Shown here: positions 35,966-45,603 of the stretch, in pieces
How positions within the stretch are numbered: position 1 is the stretch's first letter
Layout: each line of letters opens with the position of its first letter
Assembly: GCF_002287505.1 (NCBI RefSeq)
Contig: NZ_CP019688.1
Location: 1,166,674-1,230,673, forward strand
Source: Corynebacterium glaucum
GTDB lineage: Bacteria; Actinomycetota; Actinomycetes; Mycobacteriales; Mycobacteriaceae
Direction of reading: 5' to 3'
DNA: 64,000 nt
Position numbers and translations under genes: made by a program
The notes under the pieces: model-generated
Told to the model about the DNA's origin: nothing
Database searches by the model: none
Seen by the model: the letters and a program-made list of their open reading frames with translations, nothing else

Positions 35966-36577
35966 TTACCAGCGGCGCTCCCACCACTCATCGAGGTGTG
36001 GCCGCTCGGCGCCAATCGTGGTCGGCTTTCCGTGGCCGGGGCGAACGACGGTTTCGTCCGGGAAGCGGTCGAAGAGCTTTTCTTTCACATCAGTGAAAAG
36101 CCGGACGAAGTCACCTTCGGAAGAGGTCTTGCCGAGCCCACCCGGGAACAGCGAGTCGCCGACGAAGAGGTTCGGCTCGCCGTCGATGAGCGCGGCAACG
36201 CACGCACCCCCCGGAGTATGGCCCCGCAAGATGGCTACTGGCAGCCGCTCACCGGCGAAGGCGATGTAATCGTCGTCCTTGAGCTCGTGGTCAACCGGGG
36301 CTGGAAGTGCCGGTGCGTCGAGGTGAGATGCCCAGTGCGTTGCGTTGGTCGCCGCGAGGACCTCCTCGAGAGCCCTCGTGTGGTCGTGGTGGCGATGCGT
36401 GGTCAAGACGTCTGTAATGGTGACACCGTTGTCGGCCGCGAGTGACAGAAGTGCTGGGGCGTCGTCCGCGGCGTCGATAAGCAATCCTTGCTCTCCCGAG
36501 ATGAGGAGGTAGCAGTTGTTGTCCATGCTGGAAACCGCGACGTGGGCCATCTGGAAGCTGGGGGGAGAGGTCTTCAT
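35966..36577 (-). CDS. MBL-fold metallohydrolase (glyoxalase II-like)
   Basis: 203 residues. The metal-binding motif THRHHDHTRAL (HxHxDH) plus downstream GHTPGGAC, FVGDSLFPGG and PGHGKPTTIGAE give the complete metallo-beta-lactamase set of the glyoxalase II-like branch, which hydrolyses thioesters. DNNCYLL at residues 19-25 is also typical. The substrate is unknown. TAACGT (complement of 36585-36590) ends seven bases before this ATG, which was therefore chosen over a longer frame overlapping uvrA's leader. Confidence 0.92.
   Translation of the reverse strand: MKTSPPSFQMAHVAVSSMDNNCYLLISGEQGLLIDAADDAPALLSLAADNGVTITDVLTTHRHHDHTRALEEVLAATNATHWASHLDAPALPAPVDHELKDDDYIAFAGERLPVAILRGHTPGGACVAALIDGEPNLFVGDSLFPGGLGKTSSEGDFVRLFTDVKEKLFDRFPDETVVRPGHGKPTTIGAERPHLDEWWERRW
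36472..36482 (-). repeat. GCTTATCGACG word, copy 8
   Basis: Inside the MBL hydrolase gene, read as TTG CTT ATC GAC GCC. Confidence 0.9.
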
Positions 36578-36680
36578 GCAGCCCACGTTAGTCACGCGGA
36601 ATACCTCGGGGGCGGGCCACGTTGGTAGGTTCATTGGGGGCGAACATGGGATGAACTGACAAGTAAGGACGTAAACCTTC

Positions 36681-39536
36681 GTGGCTGAGCGGCTCACAGT
36701 GCGCGGTGCGCGCCAACACAACCTCAAAGGCATCGACGTTGACCTGCCTCGCGACAAAATGGCCGTGTTCACGGGCCTGTCCGGCTCCGGCAAGTCATCC
36801 CTGGCTTTTGACACCATCTTTGCGGAGGGCCAGCGACGCTACGTTGAGTCCCTGTCGTCGTACGCGCGCATGTTTCTCGGCCAGATGGACAAGCCCGATG
36901 TGGATTACATCGACGGGTTGTCGCCGGCGGTGTCGATCGATCAGAAGTCGACGAACCGCAACCCGCGCTCGACGGTGGGCACGATTACGGAGATCTACGA
37001 TTACCTTCGTTTGCTGTATTCGCGCGCCGGCACGCCGCACTGCCCGGTGTGCGACGCGGTGATTGACCGTCAAACGCCGCAGCAGATTGTGGATCAGGTG
37101 CTAGAGCTTGAGGAGCGCACGAAGTTTCAAGTGCTCGCGCCGATCGTGCGCAAGCGCAAAGGCGAGTTCGCCGACCTGTTCAAAGACCTTGCGGCGCAGG
37201 GGTACTCGCGTGTCAACGTCGACGGTGAGACCTACCAGCTCACCGAACCGCCGAGGTTGGAAAAGCAGGTCAAGCACAATATCGACGTGGTGATCGACCG
37301 CCTCACCGTGAAGGCGAGCCAGAAGCAGCGCCTGACCGATTCCGTGGAGACGGCACTCAAGCTTGCCGACGGCCTCGTGGGCTTCGATTTTGTCGACCTC
37401 GATGCCGATGATCCGGATCGCGTGCAGATTTTCTCCGAGAAGATGGCCTGCCCGAACGGCCACAAGTTGGACGTGGAGGAGTACGAGCCCCGTGCGTTCT
37501 CCTTTAACTCTCCGTTCGGCGCCTGTCCGGCGTGCGACGGGCTCGGCGTGCGCAAGGAAGTGGACATCGACCTGGTGATCCCGGATCCGGATGCGCCGGC
37601 AGTCGACGCGTTTCAAATCTGGAACTCCAGTCCGAACAAGGGCTACTTTGCCAAGCTCATCGAAGCGCTGGCCAAGGAGGAGGGCTTCGACGCCAAGGCG
37701 CCATTCAGCTCCTTGACCAAGACGCAGCAGAAGCACCTGGTGTACGGCTCGACCACGAAGGTGAGCGTTCGCTACAAGAACCGCTATGGCCGCCAGCGTT
37801 CGTTCACTGCGGCGTACGAGGGTGTGATTGGCTACCTCGAGCGCAAGATGGAGCAGGCTGAATCCGATGCGCAGAAGGAACGCCTGCTGGCGTACACCCG
37901 CGAGATCCCGTGCCCGACGTGCAAGGGCGCGCGTCTGAAGCCCGAGATCCTGGCGGTGCGGTTGGATTCCACCACGCACGGGGAAAAGTCCATCGCTGGG
38001 TTGACGGAGCTTTCGATCGAGGACGCTTCCGACTACCTGGACAACTTGGTCCTGGGTTACCGCGAGGAAATGATCGCCGGGGCGGTGCTGCGCGAAATTC
38101 AGGCACGCTTGCGTTTCCTTCTGGACGTCGGGCTGAATTACCTCACGCTCGCGCGCTCCGCGGGCACGCTCTCAGGCGGCGAGGCGCAGCGCATCCGCCT
38201 GGCGACCCAGATCGGTTCAGGCCTGGCTGGCGTGCTTTACGTGCTTGACGAGCCGTCAATCGGCCTCCACCAGCGCGACAATCAGCGCCTCATCGCGACG
38301 TTGAAGAAGCTGCGCGACTTGGGCAACACCCTTGTGGTGGTGGAACACGACGAGGACACCATCCGCGAGGCGGACTGGCTCATTGACATTGGACCGCGCG
38401 CCGGCGAGTACGGCGGGGAAGTGGTCTACCAGGGTGAGCCGGCTGGGATCGAGAAGGCGAAGAACTCGCTGACCGGGGATTACTTGTCTGGCCGGAAGAG
38501 GATTGAGGTTCCCGAGGAACGACGTGCCGTCGATAGGCAACGAGTGCTCCGTGTAGTCGGCGCACGAGAGAACAACCTAGACAATGTGAGCGTGGATATT
38601 CCGCTCGGCGTGCTGGCGGCGGTGACTGGTGTGTCTGGCTCGGGAAAGTCCACCCTGGTGAACCAGATTCTGGCGAAGAGCCTGCAGAACCAGCTCAACG
38701 GCGCGCGCCAGGTGCCGGGCCGGGTGAAGAAGATCGAGGGCTTGGAGCACCTGGACAAGCTGGTGCAGGTGGACCAGAGCCCGATTGGCCGTACGCCGCG
38801 CTCGAACCCGGCGACGTATACGGGCGTCTTTGACAAGATCCGCAACCTTTTTGCCGAGACGCAGGAGGCGAAGGTGCGCGGCTACAAGGCCGGGCGCTTC
38901 TCCTTCAACGTCAAGGGCGGGCGCTGCGAGGCGTGCCGCGGCGACGGCACCATCAAGATTGAGATGAACTTCCTGCCGGACGTCTACGTTCCGTGTGAGG
39001 TCTGCCACGGCGCGCGCTACAACCGCGAAACGCTCGAGGTGCGCTACAAGGGCAAGAACATCGCTGAGGTGCTGGACATGCCGATCTCGGAGGCGGCGGA
39101 GTTCTTCGAGCCGATCACGTCGATCCACCGCTATCTGCAGACGCTTGTCGACGTCGGCTTGGGCTACGTCCGCCTCGGACAGTCCGCAACCACGCTGTCC
39201 GGCGGTGAGGCGCAGCGTGTGAAGCTCGCGGCTGAGCTGCAGAAGCGCTCCAACGGCCGCACGATCTACATCCTCGACGAGCCGACCACCGGCCTCCACT
39301 TCGAGGACATTCGCAAGCTCATGCTCGTGCTCAACGGCCTCGTTGAAAAGGGCAACACCGTGCTGGTCATCGAGCACAACCTTGACGTGATCAAGTCCGC
39401 AGACTGGATCATCGACATGGGCCCGGAGGGTGGATCCGGCGGAGGCACGGTCGTGGCGCAGGGCACCCCGGAGGAAGTTTCGCTTGTCGACGGATCCTTT
39501 ACCGGCCAATTCCTGGCGGAGGTACTGGCCCGGTAG
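36681..39536 (+). CDS. uvrA: Excinuclease ABC subunit A
   Basis: 951 residues with two ABC ATPase modules: Walker [17 protein letters not shown] near 31 and [15 protein letters not shown] near 650; signature [14 protein letters not shown] and [14 protein letters not shown]; Walker [14 protein letters not shown] and [13 protein letters not shown]. Zinc-binding cysteines are seen in [12 protein letters not shown], and [18 protein letters not shown]. Recognises helix distortions and loads UvrB. Starts with GTG; TAAGGA lies upstream. The final 38 bases overlap the convergent DUF2339 gene. No clear SOS box is visible in its 100-base upstream region. Confidence 0.98.
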   Translation: MAERLTVRGARQHNLKGIDVDLPRDKMAVFTGLSGSGKSSLAFDTIFAEGQRRYVESLSSYARMFLGQMDKPDVDYIDGLSPAVSIDQKSTNRNPRSTVGTITEIYDYLRLLYSRAGTPHCPVCDAVIDRQTPQQIVDQVLELEERTKFQVLAPIVRKRKGEFADLFKDLAAQGYSRVNVDGETYQLTEPPRLEKQVKHNIDVVIDRLTVKASQKQRLTDSVETALKLADGLVGFDFVDLDADDPDRVQIFSEKMACPNGHKLDVEEYEPRAFSFNSPFGACPACDGLGVRKEVDIDLVIPDPDAPAVDAFQIWNSSPNKGYFAKLIEALAKEEGFDAKAPFSSLTKTQQKHLVYGSTTKVSVRYKNRYGRQRSFTAAYEGVIGYLERKMEQAESDAQKERLLAYTREIPCPTCKGARLKPEILAVRLDSTTHGEKSIAGLTELSIEDASDYLDNLVLGYREEMIAGAVLREIQARLRFLLDVGLNYLTLARSAGTLSGGEAQRIRLATQIGSGLAGVLYVLDEPSIGLHQRDNQRLIATLKKLRDLGNTLVVVEHDEDTIREADWLIDIGPRAGEYGGEVVYQGEPAGIEKAKNSLTGDYLSGRKRIEVPEERRAVDRQRVLRVVGARENNLDNVSVDIPLGVLAAVTGVSGSGKSTLVNQILAKSLQNQLNGARQVPGRVKKIEGLEHLDKLVQVDQSPIGRTPRSNPATYTGVFDKIRNLFAETQEAKVRGYKAGRFSFNVKGGRCEACRGDGTIKIEMNFLPDVYVPCEVCHGARYNRETLEVRYKGKNIAEVLDMPISEAAEFFEPITSIHRYLQTLVDVGLGYVRLGQSATTLSGGEAQRVKLAAELQKRSNGRTIYILDEPTTGLHFEDIRKLMLVLNGLVEKGNTVLVIEHNLDVIKSADWIIDMGPEGGSGGGTVVAQGTPEEVSLVDGSFTGQFLAEVLAR

Positions 39537-41394
39537 GTGGCGGCATCGGCGTCGTGGCTCGGCTGCGCGCCCGCAGCACAGAGACTGCGATAAGTAACAG
39601 GCCGGAAACGATGAACGCGAGCACGCGCGGGATGCCGCCGAGTGTGGAGAGGTCGAAGAGGACGAGCTTCAACGTGGCCGCGATTGCCAAGATGAGGCCG
39701 ACAAGGAGATCTCCGTTTTCCCCGAAGAAGTCGCGGTGGGAAAGGAGAATCCACGCCGCGAGAGCAATCCACGTGATGGAAATCAGGGCGTGTCCGGCGT
39801 AGAACCCGGTTGTGGCCGCTTCCGGATTCTGGGGAGCAAGGATGCTCGCGGTATAGCTGGTCAGCGGGACTACCACCATCATGGAAAGTGGCAGGAGAGC
39901 GAGCGCCGCGGCGACGGTGAGCGGTTGGTTGAACCGCTTGATCTGGTTCCGCTGCAATAGGCACAGTCCCATAACTGCTGCGACGATGAGCGCTTGGACG
40001 GCATACGTCCAGTGTTCGAGGAATCGACGGTTGGCACCGGTCGATGCAGCGAGGAGTCCAGCAGAGGCGACAAAAGTGCCGTACACCCACACCGTGAACA
40101 CGATGCCGTCGTTACGTGGACGGCGGCTAAGCATGAAGGAGACGGCGACGAAAGCAACCGCATAGGCGGCGAGGATTGAGAGCATCCGAATGAGCGCTTG
40201 GTCGGCAATGAACTGCATCGTCTGGCGCATATCAAGGATGCTGAGCGCGAGGGCGATCATCCACACCGCGCGAAGCGGGTCGACAACGGCGTGCGGGGCG
40301 CGGCGTGCGGGCGCACACTCGTACACCGCCCAAAGTATTGCAACGCACGCGGGTGTAAACCATCGCGCCCATCCGTCGAAGATAGACATTGAGACGTCGA
40401 CGATGACGAGCGGAGCGATCAGGCCACAGAACCAGTAAGACACCTTTGCCCAGCTGGAAATCTGCTGCTCTTGACAAGGGTAGAACGCCTCGCCAACAAC
40501 GAAAGCCGCAGCGGCAAAGACAAAAAGGAGTGCGCGGAGGTGCTGGAACGGGTCGTCGACGAAGTAGGTCAACAACGTCCACCCAATCGCGTACACACAG
40601 ATATTCAGCGCACCGAGCGCACGTATTGTCGCGGCGTCGCGTGGGTGGCGGGCGATGGGAAAGAACCAGGTGAGGCACGCCGCCGTGACCGGCGCGAGGA
40701 GAGTGAGGATGCCTGTGGGCAAGGGTGGGCCGAGAAAAGCCCAGTGGTAGGGCAGGATGACCACGAGCATGATCTTGAGCAGGTTTGGGATGCGGTGCCA
40801 GACGGCGATACCTGCAAAGGTGGCGAAGATCGCCTCAACTGCAAATTCGGTGACTAGGTCGTCTGCGAACCACTCCAGCGGTGGATTGGATGCGTAGAAG
40901 GTCACGATCGTAGCGGTGATGAACCCGGTTGCGTATAGCGCGGTCACGCCGGCGGTGGCAGGTTGACGGTGGAACGCGAAGTAGCCGAGCGCGGTAAGGC
41001 CGACCGCGAGGATGTATCCCAACACCGCGATGCCCGCAGGACCAAGCAGCCCCGACTGGTAGGCAAGAGCGACTGCGAGGCTGACACCGATCACCGTAAT
41101 GAGGGATCCAAGCACAGCGACCGTGCGCAGGATATTGCGCTCGCGTTGCTCCGGACGTGCGGGTGGTTTTGCAACCGGCTGCATGTTCTGGGGGGCCGGT
41201 TGGGCCGGCCGCGGCCCGGGTTGCGGTTCGGGTGGCGGCGGAGGAGCCGCCTCCCGCAGGGAGCGTTCGGTGAAATAGATGCGGTAGCGAAGGTCGTCGA
41301 TACGCGATTGCAGCTCGCTGTAGGATCGTTGCAAGTCGCCCAGCTCGCGCCGCGCACTGACGAGCCACTCTTCCTGGGGATTGCGTTCCGCCAT
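39499..41394 (-). CDS. DUF2339 polytopic membrane protein
   Basis: 631 residues. A short N-terminal coiled coil ([27 protein letters not shown]), a Pro-rich linker ([20 protein letters not shown]) and then nearly twenty hydrophobic segments starting near 90 ([22 protein letters not shown]) match the DUF2339 family, whose function is unknown; envelope roles are suspected. TAAATT lies just before the ATG; a GTG 18 bases further upstream is an alternative. Ends inside the last codons of uvrA. Confidence 0.87.
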   Translation of the reverse strand: MAERNPQEEWLVSARRELGDLQRSYSELQSRIDDLRYRIYFTERSLREAAPPPPPEPQPGPRPAQPAPQNMQPVAKPPARPEQRERNILRTVAVLGSLITVIGVSLAVALAYQSGLLGPAGIAVLGYILAVGLTALGYFAFHRQPATAGVTALYATGFITATIVTFYASNPPLEWFADDLVTEFAVEAIFATFAGIAVWHRIPNLLKIMLVVILPYHWAFLGPPLPTGILTLLAPVTAACLTWFFPIARHPRDAATIRALGALNICVYAIGWTLLTYFVDDPFQHLRALLFVFAAAAFVVGEAFYPCQEQQISSWAKVSYWFCGLIAPLVIVDVSMSIFDGWARWFTPACVAILWAVYECAPARRAPHAVVDPLRAVWMIALALSILDMRQTMQFIADQALIRMLSILAAYAVAFVAVSFMLSRRPRNDGIVFTVWVYGTFVASAGLLAASTGANRRFLEHWTYAVQALIVAAVMGLCLLQRNQIKRFNQPLTVAAALALLPLSMMVVVPLTSYTASILAPQNPEAATTGFYAGHALISITWIALAAWILLSHRDFFGENGDLLVGLILAIAATLKLVLFDLSTLGGIPRVLAFIVSGLLLIAVSVLRARSRATTPMPPPTGPVPPPGIGR

Positions 41395-41435
41395 ACGGCA
41401 ATTTAATCGCACCCCGGCCGATTGTGTGGGCTGAT

Positions 41436-41464
41436 TTGGTTCAGCGAGGCAAGTGCGGTACCTT
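41436..41464 (+). promoter_or_regulatory. Promoter of the infC operon
   Basis: TTGGTT (41436-41441), 17-base spacer, TACCTT (41459-41464). This would give a leader of about 260 bases before the infC start. Confidence 0.6.
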
Positions 41465-41577
41465 TAAATGCACTACCGCCCAGTGCACCTCCTCCAGGTG
41501 TGCGGGCTGCAAGTGGAGTTCATCCCACCCCACGCCGCCACCCGGCACAGTCCGAGTGGTTGGATACGGGTAAAGGT

Positions 41578-41618
41578 AGGGGGCGTAATCGTCGTCAAGC
41601 GAAAAGCCCCCTGTTTTT
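41578..41618 (+). terminator. First leader terminator/attenuator of infC
   Basis: AGGGGGC (41578-41584) pairs perfectly with GCCCCCT (41606-41612), followed by GTTTTT. Because infC starts downstream, it must be read through or conditionally prevented. Confidence 0.75.
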
Positions 41619-41626
41619 CGGAGAGC

Positions 41627-41660
41627 TCCCGCCGTGCGCATAGCGCGAGCGGGATTTTTT
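41627..41660 (+). terminator. Second leader terminator/attenuator of infC
   Basis: TCCCGC (41627-41632) pairs with GCGGGA (41649-41654), with an inner GCGC/GCGC stem, and is followed by six T residues: a canonical intrinsic terminator 69 bases before infC. Confidence 0.8.
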
Positions 41661-41665
41661 CGTGG

Positions 41666-41732
41666 GGTGAGACACCGTGAGTGGCCTGGTAGCTCAACTA
41701 CAACCCTCAGAATCTTTTAGGAGTGTCTCATC
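41666..41732 (+). promoter_or_regulatory. Start-codon-sequestering stem of infC
   Basis: GGTGAGACAC (41666-41675) can pair with GTGTCTCATC (41723-41732), ten pairs with one G-U. The 3' arm runs from the last base of the AGGAG ribosome site through the whole AUC start codon. Confidence 0.55.
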
Positions 41733-42251
41733 AGCGCTGAAGCTCGGATCAACGAACGTATCCGTGTCCCGGAAGTTCGTCTTGTCGGCCCGTCCGGCGA
41801 GCAGGTGGGCATTGTCCGCACGGACGATGCTCGCAAACTGGCGTACGAAGCAGATCTCGATCTAGTCGAGGTCGCCCCGAACGCGAAGCCGCCCGTGTGC
41901 AAGATCATGGATTACGGCAAATTCAAGTACGAGCAGGATCAGAAGGCCCGCGAGGCCCGCAAGAACCAACAGCAGACCGTGGTCAAGGAGCAGAAGTTTC
42001 GCCCCAAGATCGATGAGCACGACTACCAGACGAAGAAGGCCAATGTTGAGCGCTTCCTGGAGAAGGGCAACAAGGTCAAGGTCACGATCATGTTCCGCGG
42101 CCGTGAGCAGTCTCGTCCGGAGCTTGGCTACCGCCTCCTTGAGCGTCTCGCAGACGACATCGGGGAGCTCGGCGTAGTGGAGTCCCGTCCGAAGCAGGAC
42201 GGTCGCAACATGACCATGGTTTTCGGGCCGGCTCGCAAGGGCAAGAAGTAG
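41730..42251 (+). CDS. infC: Translation initiation factor IF-3 (AUC start)
   Basis: 173 residues. IF-3 binds the 30S subunit and rejects wrong start codons. The conserved N-terminus [21 protein letters not shown] is only encoded if translation begins at ATC 41730, which has AGGAG (41719-41723) six bases upstream; an in-frame TAG lies four codons before it, and the first ordinary candidate, GTG 41805, would remove 25 conserved residues. Later motifs ([34 protein letters not shown]) are normal. Non-AUG starts in infC allow IF-3 to repress its own synthesis in E. coli; the same is inferred here. First gene of infC-rpmI-rplT. Confidence 0.95.
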   Translation: MSAEARINERIRVPEVRLVGPSGEQVGIVRTDDARKLAYEADLDLVEVAPNAKPPVCKIMDYGKFKYEQDQKAREARKNQQQTVVKEQKFRPKIDEHDYQTKKANVERFLEKGNKVKVTIMFRGREQSRPELGYRLLERLADDIGELGVVESRPKQDGRNMTMVFGPARKGKK

Positions 42252-42279
42252 CACGTACACAAACTGAAGGGCTTTTACC

Positions 42280-42474
42280 ATGAAGCAGAAGACCCACAAG
42301 GGCACCGCAAAGCGCATCAAGGTCAACGGCAACGGCAAGCTGCGCCGCGAGCAGGCCGGTAAGCGCCATCTCAACGAGAAGCTGTCCTCCAAGCGTCGCC
42401 GTAAGCTCTCCGGCACCACCGACGTCGCAGCATCTGACGTCAAGCGCGCAAAGCGCCTCCTCGGCATGTCCTAA
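42280..42474 (+). CDS. rpmI: 50S ribosomal protein L35
   Basis: 64 residues, highly basic: MKQKTHKGTAKRIKVNGNGK, then REQAGKRHLNEKLSSKRRRKL. Normal length for L35. It lies 28 bases after infC, and rplT follows 49 bases later, the standard order. AAGGGC upstream of the ATG is a weak ribosome site, suggesting coupling with infC translation. Confidence 0.98.
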   Translation: MKQKTHKGTAKRIKVNGNGKLRREQAGKRHLNEKLSSKRRRKLSGTTDVAASDVKRAKRLLGMS

Positions 42475-42523
42475 GCACTGCCCTGAACTATTCACCCCTC
42501 TGAAGCAAAGGAAGTAATGACTC

Positions 42524-42910
42524 ATGGCACGTGTTAAGCGTTCAGTCAACGCCAAGAAGAAGCGCCGCGCGATTCTGAAGTCCGCGAAGGGCTACCGCGG
42601 CCAGCGCTCTCGCCTGTACCGCAAGGCCAAGGAGCAGTGGCTGCACTCCGAGACCTACGCGTACCGCGACCGCCGCAAGCGCAAGAGCGAGTTCCGCAAG
42701 CTGTGGATCCAGCGCATCAACGCCGCTGCCCGCATGAACGACATCACTTACAACCGTCTCATCCACGGCTTGAAGCTGGCTGAGGTCGAGGTGGACCGCA
42801 AGATCCTCGCCGATCTGGCTGTGAACGACTTCGCTGCGTTCTCCGCCCTGTGCGAGGTTGCAAAGAACGCGCTTCCGGAGGATGTTAACGCTCCGGTCGC
42901 TGCCGCCTAA
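42524..42910 (+). CDS. rplT: 50S ribosomal protein L20
   Basis: 128 residues. [35 protein letters not shown] and the C-terminal [20 protein letters not shown] are typical. L20 binds 23S rRNA early in assembly and represses its operon in some bacteria. AAAGGAAG precedes the start. A terminator begins 17 bases after the stop. Confidence 0.98.
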   Translation: MARVKRSVNAKKKRRAILKSAKGYRGQRSRLYRKAKEQWLHSETYAYRDRRKRKSEFRKLWIQRINAAARMNDITYNRLIHGLKLAEVEVDRKILADLAVNDFAAFSALCEVAKNALPEDVNAPVAAA

Positions 42911-42919
42911 GAGCTTTTT

Positions 42920-42930
42920 GCTTATCGACG
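42920..42930 (+). repeat. GCTTATCGACG word, copy 9 (intergenic)
   Basis: The only copy outside coding sequence, ten bases after the rplT stop; its last three bases begin the terminator stem. Confidence 0.9.
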
Positions 42931-42971
42931 CCCCGCCGCCCCGGTTGTTTGCCGGGTTGGTGGGGCGTTTT
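42928..42971 (+). terminator. Terminator of the infC-rpmI-rplT operon
   Basis: ACGCCCC (42928-42934) pairs with GGGGCGT (42962-42968), enclosing a second CCGG/CCGG hairpin, and is followed by TTTT. Its 5' edge overlaps a copy of the GCTTATCGACG word. Confidence 0.8.
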
Positions 42972-42991
42972 GCGTTGCTAGGCTGGCAGGC

Positions 42992-43648
42992 GTGACGCAG
43001 GCGGTAGAGCTTTTCTTTCCGTTTACAGGCTGGTGGCGTGCCCGCAATAGTCCGGCGCGACGGGTGCCTAGCCACGGCTCGCACATGCTCGGGACCACGT
43101 ATTCGATCGACTTCATCGGGTTGTCTGGCGAGAAGCGGACCGCGCCGTGGAGTTGGTCGACGGCATTCGGTCTGGAGGACCCGGCTGCGTTCCCGTCCTT
43201 TGGGCGCGAGATCCTTGCCCCGGTGGATGGGGTAGTGGTGCAGGCGTGGGACGGGATTGCTGACCACGAGGCGCGGAGGTCGCAGCTCCAACTCGTGCCC
43301 TACATGCTGGGCCAGCAACGCCGGTTGCGGGAGGGCGGGGTGCGCGCGATCACCGGCAACGCGGTGGTGATTCAGTGCTCGGCAACTGCCGCGTTTGTAG
43401 CGCTCGTGCATCTGAAGCGGGACAGTGTGCGAGTGGCGACGGGAGATACCGTGCGGGTTGGGGACGTGGTGGGGGAGTGCGGCAACTCCGGCAATAGCAC
43501 CCAGCCGCACGTGCACGTGCAGGTGACGGACTCGCAGGATTGGGAACAATGCACTGGGCTGCCGATGCTGTTTCGCTCCCGTATGGACGAGTCGACCTGG
43601 ATGCCGAAAGAGAATGAAGTTTTCTACGTGGAAGACCCCGTGAATTAA
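42992..43648 (+). CDS. M23-family peptidase domain protein without signal peptide
   Basis: 218 residues. The zinc ligands of M23 (LytM-type) peptidases are present: SHGSHMLGTTYSIDFIG (HxxxxxxxxD) and STQPHVHVQ (HxH), with GREILAPVDGVVVQAWDG and VGDVVGECGNSGNS between. Most M23 enzymes cut peptidoglycan peptide bridges outside the cell, but no signal peptide or membrane segment is visible here, so location and substrate are unclear. Starts with GTG; TAGGCT (42979-42984) ends seven bases before it. Confidence 0.85.
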   Translation: MTQAVELFFPFTGWWRARNSPARRVPSHGSHMLGTTYSIDFIGLSGEKRTAPWSWSTAFGLEDPAAFPSFGREILAPVDGVVVQAWDGIADHEARRSQLQLVPYMLGQQRRLREGGVRAITGNAVVIQCSATAAFVALVHLKRDSVRVATGDTVRVGDVVGECGNSGNSTQPHVHVQVTDSQDWEQCTGLPMLFRSRMDESTWMPKENEVFYVEDPVN

Positions 43649-43726
43649 TAGCGAGGCCAAAAGCCAGGTAATATCTGCACAGCTCCCATAAGAGGACTGA
43701 ACAATTGCGGAAACGGGCGGACGGAT

Positions 43727-44779
43727 ATGGCACAACGGTATGGCAAGCGAGCTCCGGCGGGGGCCGGCTGGGATTTACTCGCAGAGTCGTTGCAGGATGC
43801 GCTTACCGAACCTCAGCAGAAACCCGTTCCGAGCCCGCAAAGTCAGTCCCGCCTGCCCGTCGTCAGCGTGATCCTGGCGATCATCTTGGTCGTCACGTTC
43901 CCAATCACCATGGTCGTCGTTAACAGCTGGCTTGGTCAGTTCGCGTTAATCATGTGGATCGCCTTCATTCTTGGCGTCGTGGCGCTGGCTACTGTGCAGT
44001 TGGTCATCCGCCGCCGTGAGGACCGCCCGCGCAGCAGTTCGACAGGCGAGGACCGCGATACGGCACAAGCCAAGACACAATCCAAGGTCCGCAAGCTTAT
44101 CGACGACGCAAAGCGCGGCGACTTCTCTGGCTTCAGTTCCATTCCAGAGGCGCGCCCGATCGCAGCCGAGTGCTACGCCAAGCAGCAGGTTGGTCTCGCG
44201 ATGGATGCGGATCTGCCTAACGCGATCCAGACGGCGCACGATGTGGCGGTTTGCGTCTCCGAGAGCGGCGCCGAGATCGTCCGTGCTTCCAAAGAGCAGG
44301 CAGTCGAGACTTTGACGAGCACGTTGACGAGTACTGTCTCCACCCGGTTTGCTGATGCCCTGGCGTCACGGCTCCGCGCCCGAAACAGCGACACTATTGA
44401 CCACATGGTGGCCACCTCAGCCGGTGTCATTGTTGCGGCCACGCACCATTGGCCCGGCACGCTCAGCCTCGACGACGAGGGCCGATTCAGCGCGGGCCCG
44501 AACCACCCCGCCAATGAGTACCGGCAGGCATCCGTATCCGCACTCGCCGCGATGGCCGACGAGGTATGCAATGGCGAGGTCGCGTTAATCCTGCTGATCA
44601 TTGCCGACGGCTTCGTCCTCGGCAGCGGTGTCGAGACCGAGGTCAACGGACACCGCATCATCGCCATTGAGCGCGAGCACGCAGTGGACTTCATCGCCCA
44701 CGTCCACGCACAAGGCACCCTCGCCCAGGTTCCGGATTTGCGGCTTATCGACGAAAGGTCGCCCCAGCTCACCATGTAG
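43727..44779 (+). CDS. Membrane protein with two N-terminal spans, unknown function
   Basis: 350 residues, not recognised. Two membrane segments at about 44-66 (VVSVILAIILVVTFPITMVVV) and 70-92 (FALIMWIAFILGVVALATVQL), then a cytoplasmic region: a Lys/Arg-rich linker, and an alpha/beta-looking domain with AHDVAVCVSESGAEIVRAS, VATSAGVIVAATHHWPG and IIAIEREHAVDFIAHVHA. No known catalytic motif. The stop codon is also the first bases of the -10 box of the next gene. Confidence 0.75.
   Translation: MAQRYGKRAPAGAGWDLLAESLQDALTEPQQKPVPSPQSQSRLPVVSVILAIILVVTFPITMVVVNSWLGQFALIMWIAFILGVVALATVQLVIRRREDRPRSSSTGEDRDTAQAKTQSKVRKLIDDAKRGDFSGFSSIPEARPIAAECYAKQQVGLAMDADLPNAIQTAHDVAVCVSESGAEIVRASKEQAVETLTSTLTSTVSTRFADALASRLRARNSDTIDHMVATSAGVIVAATHHWPGTLSLDDEGRFSAGPNHPANEYRQASVSALAAMADEVCNGEVALILLIIADGFVLGSGVETEVNGHRIIAIEREHAVDFIAHVHAQGTLAQVPDLRLIDERSPQLTM
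44095..44105 (+). repeat. GCTTATCGACG word, copy 10
   Basis: In the two-span membrane protein gene, read as AAG CTT ATC GAC GAC. Confidence 0.9.
44743..44753 (+). repeat. GCTTATCGACG word, copy 11
   Basis: Second copy in the same membrane protein gene, 648 bases from copy 10, read as CGG CTT ATC GAC GAA. Confidence 0.9.
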
Positions 44780-44790
44780 GCTCGGGGGCC

Positions 44791-45603
44791 ATGGCCCTCG
44801 ACTTTGCACAACCCTTTACCGAACGCACACCCCGCGTGGTCAATGCGGCGAAGTTAAAGCGTTCGGCGGGGCGTCGAAAAGCAAAAGCTTTTCTTGCCGA
44901 GGGTGAGAATGCTGTGGAAGCTGCTGTGGCTACGGGGGCGGCGACGGACTTGTTTGTGACTGCCGAGGCCGCGGAGCGCTACGAGGAGATCGTGCGTGCC
45001 GCCGGGTATACGGACGTGTACGTCCATGCGATCACAGACAAGGCAGCCGAGCACCTCGCGGATGCGGTGACTCATACCGGCATCTTCGCCGTGTGCAGGC
45101 CCGTGCTGTGGACCGTGCCCGCGATTTTGAAAGGCAAGCCGAAGTTGGTCGCGGTGTGCGTGGAGACGAGCGATCCCGGTAACGCCGGCACCATTATCCG
45201 GATCGCGGATGCAGTGGGTGCCGATGCGGTGATCTTCGCCGGCGACACCGTGGATCCGGAGGCACCCAAGGTGGTGCGTTCCACTGCAGGCTCCCTGTTC
45301 CACATTCCGGTGGCGCGCGACCGCGAGGTGCGGCGGGTCGTCGGTCAGCTCGAGGGAGCAGGCTTAGCGACGCTTGCGACCACCATGTCTGGCGAGTTGA
45401 ACCTTGCAGAGCCCGGGGATGGGCTGGCGCGGCCGACGGCGTGGCTCTTCGGCAACGAGGCGCATGGGCTGGACCCAGAGGAGCTGGACGCAGCTACCGC
45501 GCGAGTGTCCATTCCCATCCACGGCAATGCGGAGTCTTTGAACCTCGCTACCGCCGCGGCGATCTGCCTCTGGGAATCGTCGAAGGCCCTCGGAGACTGC
45601 TAA
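44791..45603 (+). CDS. TrmH/SpoU-family RNA 2'-O-methyltransferase
   Basis: 270 residues. The N-terminal substrate-binding domain (LKRSAGRRKAKAFLAEGENAV) and the knotted SPOUT domain are complete: NAGTIIRIADAVGADAV, WLFGNEAHGL, and IPIHGNAESLNLATAAAICLWE. It methylates a ribose in rRNA or tRNA, most likely 23S rRNA as TsnR/RlmB relatives do. TAGGCT (44777-44782) ends eight bases before the ATG. A damaged partial copy of this gene lies at 46360. In other corynebacteria this gene sits just before pheS; here about 5 kb of other genes separates them. Confidence 0.93.
   Translation: MALDFAQPFTERTPRVVNAAKLKRSAGRRKAKAFLAEGENAVEAAVATGAATDLFVTAEAAERYEEIVRAAGYTDVYVHAITDKAAEHLADAVTHTGIFAVCRPVLWTVPAILKGKPKLVAVCVETSDPGNAGTIIRIADAVGADAVIFAGDTVDPEAPKVVRSTAGSLFHIPVARDREVRRVVGQLEGAGLATLATTMSGELNLAEPGDGLARPTAWLFGNEAHGLDPEELDAATARVSIPIHGNAESLNLATAAAICLWESSKALGDC

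Noticed and set aside
36641-36655. Possible SOS box before uvrA (CGAACATGGGATGAA)
   Set aside because: The left half matches but the right half GTTCG is absent.
41681-41735. tRNA-like string GGCCTGGTAGCTCAACT before infC
   Set aside because: Only a D-arm-like segment; no T arm (TTCRA) and no matching acceptor stem follow, so it is treated as part of the infC leader.
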